NCBI GenBank assembly: GCA_031271375.1
Contig: JAISVU010000017.1
Location: forward strand, 1 to 10,670
Reading direction: 5' to 3'
DNA: 10,670 nt
Origin: Clostridiales bacterium
Lineage (GTDB): Bacteria > Bacillota > Clostridia > Lachnospirales > WRAX01
The notes under the pieces were generated by a model, which saw only the letters and a program-made list of their open reading frames with translations, ran no database searches and was not told the origin of the DNA. Positions 6,653-10,670 of the stretch are shown here, piece after piece. The stretch's first letter is position 1, and each line of letters begins with the position of its first letter. Made by a program: the position numbers and the translations under genes.

Positions 6653-7936
6653 TTATAATGTTGATAAGTTACATCTGTCGCGCCCGTCCTGCTTGGACCG
6701 GTAGCACATTTCGTCGGCGCGGTTTAAGTAATCCTCGCGGTTGTGGGTATGTTTGACTAACCCGGTAACGGCGCCTATGGATATGGTGACACATTGCGCG
6801 GCGGCGCTGTTTTTATGAGGAATATTAAGATTCCGCACTGTCTGAAGCATCTTCTCCGCGATCTTGGCCGCGCCGGTTTCGTCTGTGTTTGGCAGCACAA
6901 CGACAAATTCCTCGCCTCCGTACCGCGCTACAAAATCCTCTTTTCTCATTGTGCAGTTTTGCAAGGCTTCCGCAACGGACTTCAAGCATTCGTCGCCTTT
7001 TATATGACCGTATGCGTCATTATAGTTCTTGAAAAAATCGATATCGATCATCATAATGCTCAGTGAGCTGTTGGAGCGGGAGAGAGAGGCAATGAGCTTG
7101 TCGATGTTTTCTTCGAAGAAACGCCTGCTGTATACCCCGGTGAGCGTGTCGTAGTATACCTTCTCAATCTCAGACTCCAGGTATATGATGTTATTTTCCA
7201 GGTTCCGCTTATCGGTTACGTCTATCGCGTATTCCAAGTGAGCCTTTTTTCCGTCAAGCCAGTCGATGAGCTTTGCGGTTTTCTGTAATACATCGCCCTT
7301 AATGGATTCTTTATGCTCCCATTTGAATGTCTTGTCCGGTTCCTCCTGCAGCCGTAGGTATGGGCATGATTCACAGGGCTCATCCAAGCCTTGAAGGAGC
7401 TTATGACATATCTGCCCGACGCCGTCGCCCTCTATGCCGAAGTTCTCCCTAATGGCGTCGTTTAAAAAGAGAATCTCGTTGGTATAGGGGTCGGCGACGG
7501 TAATCAAGGCGTCTATACCGTTCAATACACTCTCCAGCGCCTTCCGCTGACGCATTGTGTCGGTTACTTCCAGGCCGACTTCCAGGTGTACTCTTCCGAT
7601 AACCGGCAATTCGACAATCGCCCCTGTCAGACGGTAGGTTTTTTGGCTGGTAGGGCTATATTTCTCCCAATGCAGCACCTTGCCTGGACAATTGACGATC
7701 TTTTCGTAAGGACACCATTCGCACCGCATATCCTTGCCCAGCAGATACTTGTGGCAGATTTGCCCCACTCCGTCCACTTTTACGCCAAAGAATTCCTTGG
7801 TGCGTTCACTGATAAAGAGGATTTCGCCTGTTTCCGGAACGGTGGCCATAATCATAACTTCAAGGATGTTAAGCACATTCTTCAACGAGTCTAAATAGAC
7901 GTTGAATACTCCTAAGGCATTTTCATTATCAATCAT
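6653..7936 (-). CDS. Diguanylate cyclase with two tandem cysteine-motif PAS-like sensor domains
   Basis: It likely makes cyclic di-GMP from two GTP in response to a cytosolic signal. The product is 427 residues with no membrane segment. Two related sensor units lie in tandem, about 20-127 and 134-243. Each has GQICHK followed by C-x10-C-x2-C-P (C61, C72, C75 and C177, C188, C191) and ends in a V-T-D motif; the first has an extra C83. A short helical linker (about 243-262) leads to DTLTGVYSRR and the GGDEF domain (about 263-427). Catalytic features are intact: D298 and D300 in MMIDIDFFK, N306-D307, and GGEEF at 340-344. RKED (R331, D334) sits five residues before GGEEF, the right place for a product-inhibition I-site. 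The Cys pattern is common in anaerobe PAS proteins; metal, cluster or redox sensing is inference. It starts 32 nt after asnS with no terminator between, so co-transcription is likely. The ribosome site is weak (AAAGG). Confidence 0.93.
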   Translation of the reverse strand: MIDNENALGVFNVYLDSLKNVLNILEVMIMATVPETGEILFISERTKEFFGVKVDGVGQICHKYLLGKDMRCEWCPYEKIVNCPGKVLHWEKYSPTSQKTYRLTGAIVELPVIGRVHLEVGLEVTDTMRQRKALESVLNGIDALITVADPYTNEILFLNDAIRENFGIEGDGVGQICHKLLQGLDEPCESCPYLRLQEEPDKTFKWEHKESIKGDVLQKTAKLIDWLDGKKAHLEYAIDVTDKRNLENNIIYLESEIEKVYYDTLTGVYSRRFFEENIDKLIASLSRSNSSLSIMMIDIDFFKNYNDAYGHIKGDECLKSVAEALQNCTMRKEDFVARYGGEEFVVVLPNTDETGAAKIAEKMLQTVRNLNIPHKNSAAAQCVTISIGAVTGLVKHTHNREDYLNRADEMCYRSKQDGRDRCNLSTL

Positions 7937-7968
7937 ACCGTCACAACCTTTATAACTAATTCTTTTAC

Positions 7969-9354
7969 TTAAAAATCGGCGTTCTTTACGGTTCTTGGGA
8001 AGGGTATGACATCGCGGATATTCGCCATGCCGGTGACATAGCGGAGGAAGCGTTCAAATCCCAGGCCATAGCCGGAATGTTTTACCCCGCCGTAACGCCT
8101 GAGATCCAGGTACCAGGTATAGTCTTCCTCCCGCAGGCCGTTGTCTTTGATGCTTTGCAGAAGAACGTCCAACCGCTCCTCGCGCTGGCTTCCGCCGATA
8201 ATCTCGCCTACGCCGGGGCAGAGCAGATCCATCGCCGCAACGGTTTTCCCGTCTTCGTTGCGCCGCATGTAGAAGGCCTTGATATCCTTTGGATAATCCG
8301 TTACAAACACAGGCCGTTTAAACACATTCTCGGCCAGGTAGCGTTCATGCTCGGTCTGGAGATCCATGCCCCATTTTACCGGATATTCAAAGGATTCGCC
8401 GGACTTTTCCAAGAGCCCTATCGCCTCAGTATATGTCACATGCCCGAAATCTGAGCGTACCACGTTGTCCAGCCGCTCCAACAAGCCCTCGTCGATAAAT
8501 TTATTGAAGAATTCCATCTCGGGCCTGCAGTTGTCAAGGATAAAGTTTATCACGTATTTAAACATTTCTTCGGCAAGCGTCATTATATCGCCCAGCTCGG
8601 CGAAGGCGATCTCAGGTTCCATCATCCAGAACTCGGCGGCGTGTTTGGGGGTGTTTGAGTTTTCGGCCCGGAAGGTAGGCCCGAAGTTGTAAACATCGCC
8701 GAAAGCCATCGCAAGCGACTCTGCGTTAAGTTGCCCGCTTACAGACAGATACGCCGGTTTCCCGAAAAAGTCTTTAGAGTAGTCCACCTCTCCGCCCTTC
8801 ATCGGCGGCTTCTTCATATCCAATGTAGTGACGCGGAACATTTCCCCCGCTCCCTCGGCGTCGCTCGCTGTGATGATGGGGGTGTGGGCATAAACGAATC
8901 CGCTGTCATGGAAGAATTTATGGATAGCGAAGCTGGCTTCGGAGCTGACCCTGAAGACAGCCATGTAGGTGTTTGAGCGGGGCCTTAAATGGGCGATCGT
9001 CCGCAAATATTCATTTGTATGCCGCTTCTTTTGAAGCGGATAATCGGCCGGGGCAATACCCTCGACGGTCAAAGCGTTGGCCTTCAGCTCGAAGCTCTGT
9101 TCTTTGCCCAGGCTTTCAACAAAAAGCCCCGTCACGCTGACGGCTGACCCGGCGCCCAGCTTAACGGCGTCCGCGTAGTTCGGCAGATTATTATCCATCA
9201 CCACCTGCAGGTTTTTGAAATAGCTGCCGTCGTTCAACGTGATAAACGCGAAGCTCTTGCTGTCGCGCAGCGTCCTGACCCAGCCGCAGACGGTGATCTC
9301 GCCGCCCATGTGTTTTTCCGGGGCTTCGTAAAGCTCTCTTACGCGGACTCTCAT
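7969..9354 (-). CDS. asnS: Asparaginyl-tRNA synthetase
   Basis: This class IIb synthetase charges tRNA-Asn with asparagine in the cytosol. It is complete at 461 residues, standard for bacterial AsnRS. An N-terminal OB-fold anticodon-binding domain (about 18-100) contains VCGWVRTLRDSK. The catalytic core has motif 2 at 228-233 (FRAENS, within FGPTFRAENSNTPKHAAEF), GGSQREER at 387-394, and motif 3 at 430-436 (GLGFERF), ending with MANIRDVIPFPRT. The pattern GPTFRAENS with the short core and PFPRT ending separates it from AspRS. The ATG at 9354 follows AAAGGAG with about 10 nt spacing. Its promoter is at 9390-9398. Only about 30 nt of untranslated leader is available, so there is no T-box, although T-boxes control many Firmicute synthetase genes. 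The presence of asnS suggests direct charging rather than sole reliance on transamidation of Asp-tRNA-Asn. Confidence 0.98.
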   Translation of the reverse strand: MRVRVRELYEAPEKHMGGEITVCGWVRTLRDSKSFAFITLNDGSYFKNLQVVMDNNLPNYADAVKLGAGSAVSVTGLFVESLGKEQSFELKANALTVEGIAPADYPLQKKRHTNEYLRTIAHLRPRSNTYMAVFRVSSEASFAIHKFFHDSGFVYAHTPIITASDAEGAGEMFRVTTLDMKKPPMKGGEVDYSKDFFGKPAYLSVSGQLNAESLAMAFGDVYNFGPTFRAENSNTPKHAAEFWMMEPEIAFAELGDIMTLAEEMFKYVINFILDNCRPEMEFFNKFIDEGLLERLDNVVRSDFGHVTYTEAIGLLEKSGESFEYPVKWGMDLQTEHERYLAENVFKRPVFVTDYPKDIKAFYMRRNEDGKTVAAMDLLCPGVGEIIGGSQREERLDVLLQSIKDNGLREEDYTWYLDLRRYGGVKHSGYGLGFERFLRYVTGMANIRDVIPFPRTVKNADF

Positions 9355-9389
9355 TCTTTCTCAACTCCTTTAAAAATACGTTAAATATC

Positions 9390-9398
9390 ATTATACCA
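9390..9398 (-). promoter_or_regulatory. Extended -10 promoter of asnS
   Basis: On the minus strand TGG directly precedes TATAAT (9398-9390), giving the TGnTATAAT extended -10 form. No good -35 box is found 16-18 nt upstream (the best is TAGTAA), which fits an extended -10 promoter. Transcription should begin about 30 nt before the ATG. Confidence 0.65.
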
Positions 9399-9418
9399 TA
9401 CCTTTACCTTTTTTACTA

Positions 9419-9447
9419 TTGAATTTTACATTACATTATGATTAAAT
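9419..9447 (+). promoter_or_regulatory. Possible promoter of the HAD phosphatase gene
   Basis: TTGAAT (9419-9424), a 17-nt spacer and TTAAAT (9442-9447) lie 25 nt before the ATG at 9473. The -10 box is a weak match (4/6). TATGAT at 9437-9442 is a better -10 on its own but has no partner. It is back-to-back with the asnS promoter in a 118-nt gap. The exact boxes are uncertain. Confidence 0.4.
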
Positions 9448-9472
9448 TATAGTTGCGTTATGGGGGTGTCAA

Positions 9473-10264
9473 ATGAAGAGCATTAAGATGATTGCGGCGG
9501 ATTTGGACGGGACGCTGCTGCGGGACGATAAAACCGTGTCGGGTTATACGCGCCGCGTCCTGAACCGTTGCCTTGAAAAAGGGATAATATTAATCATTGC
9601 CACGGGCAGGCCGGAACGCGGCGCAAAGAAGGCGGCTCCGGAAGGGCTTGCGTCTTACATAATAGCCGATAACGGCGCGACGGTTACGTCGGCCGAATCA
9701 AATCAAGAGCTGCATGTCACGGAAATACCTGAGGCGGTCAAGAACAGCCTAATCGCGCGGCTGGCCGTTATGCCCGGCGTTGGCATGATGACCGCCGAAA
9801 CGGGCCGGAAGTTATATACGAATATACCGGGAGACGATTATATGACCGCCGGTTGGAATACCCTTTTCTGGGATTTCATAAAGCCGGTTCCCGATGCTGT
9901 CCGCAAGATATCGGCGGAATGCGGCGACCGTGAAGCCATGATGGCGGTAATGCGGGATTACCCCGAGCTCAGGCTCTACCCGAACAAGGGCGAGGACTGG
10001 TATCAAATCACACATAAATCGGCGTCCAAATACAGCGGAATCGCTTATCTTACAGGCATAACCGGGATTGACACAAAGGACGTTATCGCCTTCGGCGACG
10101 ATTTTAACGATATCGAAATGCTGGAAAACTGCGGCGCAGGCGTCGCTATGGAAAACGCGGGCACCGAGGTGAAGCGGGCGGCGCGGTTTGTTTGCGGTTC
10201 CAATGAGGACGACGGATTGGCAAAATTTTTGGATAAACATATTTTAGGAGAACAAAATGTATAA
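9473..10264 (+). CDS. Cof-type HAD-superfamily phosphatase (subfamily IIB)
   Basis: This is a cytosolic phosphohydrolase of the haloacid dehalogenase superfamily with a C2-type cap. Family members act on sugar phosphates, phosphorylated cofactors or nucleotides, and the substrate cannot be read from the sequence. The 263-residue length is typical. Motif I is DLDGT with the nucleophile D10 and acid-base D12. Motif II is T44 in IATGRP. Motif III is K186 in SASKYSGI, where most relatives have SKG. Motif IV is GDDFNDIEML with D209 and D213, followed by GVAMENA. The cap lies between, about residues 85-180. The ATG at 9473 follows GGGGGTG. Its end overlaps the next gene by 8 nt, so the two are probably one transcript. 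The neighbour suggests, but does not show, a role in cell-surface sugar metabolism. Confidence 0.93.
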   Translation: MKSIKMIAADLDGTLLRDDKTVSGYTRRVLNRCLEKGIILIIATGRPERGAKKAAPEGLASYIIADNGATVTSAESNQELHVTEIPEAVKNSLIARLAVMPGVGMMTAETGRKLYTNIPGDDYMTAGWNTLFWDFIKPVPDAVRKISAECGDREAMMAVMRDYPELRLYPNKGEDWYQITHKSASKYSGIAYLTGITGIDTKDVIAFGDDFNDIEMLENCGAGVAMENAGTEVKRAARFVCGSNEDDGLAKFLDKHILGEQNV

Positions 10265-10670
10265 AAAGAAAATAACCTTGGTGTTCGGGACGAGGCCCGA
10301 GGCGATAAAGATGTCGCCGCTGGTTCTTGCTTTAAAGAAGCGGCCCGAATTTGAGACTTCCGTACTGGTGACGGCCCAGCACAGGGAGCTGCTGGATTCC
10401 GTGCTGCAGGCTTTCGGCGTCGTCCCCGACGTAGATTTGAATATCATGTCGCCAGGGCAGTCGCTGACGGAAATCACATGCAAAGCGCTGACAGGAGTCG
10501 GCGAGGCGCTGCAGCCTCTGAAACCCGATATCGTATTGGTTCACGGGGACACCGCCACAACCTTCGCGGCTTCCCTCGCCGCCTTTTATGCGGGCATAGC
10601 GGTTGGCCATGTGGAGGCGGGGCTGAGGACATTCAACAAGCGCGAACCCTTCCCGGAAGAGATTTACCGC
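10257..10670 (+). CDS. wecB: UDP-N-acetylglucosamine 2-epimerase, non-hydrolysing (partial, N-terminal 138 codons)
   Basis: The enzyme interconverts UDP-GlcNAc and UDP-ManNAc, the precursor for teichoic-acid linkage units and ManNAc-containing surface polysaccharides. The window edge cuts it at codon 138 of the usual ~370-390, so only the first Rossmann-like domain of the GT-B fold is visible. Family marks are VFGTRPEAIKMSPL (R13), TAQHRELLD, VHGDTATTF (D98), HVEAGLRT (E120) and PFPEE (E134). D98, E120 and E134 correspond to the catalytic acidic residues of the E. coli enzyme with an offset of three. Where most relatives read PFPEE-x-NR, this one reads PFPEEIYR. AGGAG at 10246-10250 lies 6 nt before the ATG at 10257, inside the HAD gene, and the start overlaps that gene's TAA within ATGTATAA. 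The symbol mnaA is used in Gram-positives for the same enzyme. Confidence 0.95.
   Translation, partial: MYKKKITLVFGTRPEAIKMSPLVLALKKRPEFETSVLVTAQHRELLDSVLQAFGVVPDVDLNIMSPGQSLTEITCKALTGVGEALQPLKPDIVLVHGDTATTFAASLAAFYAGIAVGHVEAGLRTFNKREPFPEEIYR

Noticed and set aside
7937..7968. Separate promoter for the diguanylate cyclase (TATAAA-like box on the minus strand)
   Set aside because: There is no matching -35 box and the gap is only 32 nt. Co-transcription with asnS is simpler.
9355..9472. T-box or other riboswitch before asnS or the HAD gene
   Set aside because: The gap is 118 nt, shared by two divergent promoters, with no stem array or attenuator hairpin.
9812..10610. Minus-strand open frames opposite the HAD and wecB genes
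   Set aside because: They overlap coding frames with full sets of family motifs and show none of their own.

Overview
The window looks like chromosomal core DNA of an uncultured or little-known member of the Clostridia (Bacillota). The grounds are a PolC-type DNA polymerase III (largely confined to low-GC Gram-positives and a few relatives), strong Shine-Dalgarno sequences of the GGAGG type, sigma-A-like promoters, tight gene packing, and no sign of phage, transposon, CRISPR or plasmid genes. Base composition is mixed rather than strongly AT-rich (judged by eye, not computed).

Layout. A minus-strand block (5069 down to 1) starts at a near-consensus promoter (TTGAAA-17-TATAAT) and reads pepP-like Xaa-Pro aminopeptidase, then a DUF2161-type PD-(D/E)XK nuclease-like protein, then ispG, then polC, which runs off the left edge. 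Spacing is 1 nt, -8 nt and -17 nt, so this should be one translationally coupled operon linking isoprenoid synthesis (MEP pathway) and replication. A divergent promoter at 5109-5136 drives a plus-strand gene for a membrane-anchored SurA/PrsA-like foldase. Its parvulin-like domain is split by a Glu/Pro-rich 12-residue repeat. Its last 19 sense codons are cut off by an in-frame TAA.

A hairpin at 6615-6641 separates this gene from a convergent minus-strand pair, asnS (asparaginyl-tRNA synthetase) followed 32 nt later by a gene for a diguanylate cyclase with two cysteine-motif PAS-like domains. Divergent from asnS, a plus-strand pair encodes a Cof-type HAD phosphatase and, overlapping it by 8 nt, the start of a UDP-GlcNAc 2-epimerase gene (wecB/mnaA) that runs off the right edge.

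Most of the window is ordinary housekeeping DNA. I do not see a clear new defence or mobile system. The points most worth a second look are the interrupted foldase C-terminus, the repeat inside its parvulin domain, the nuclease-like gene lodged in the ispG-polC operon, and the duplicated Cys-motif sensor on the diguanylate cyclase.
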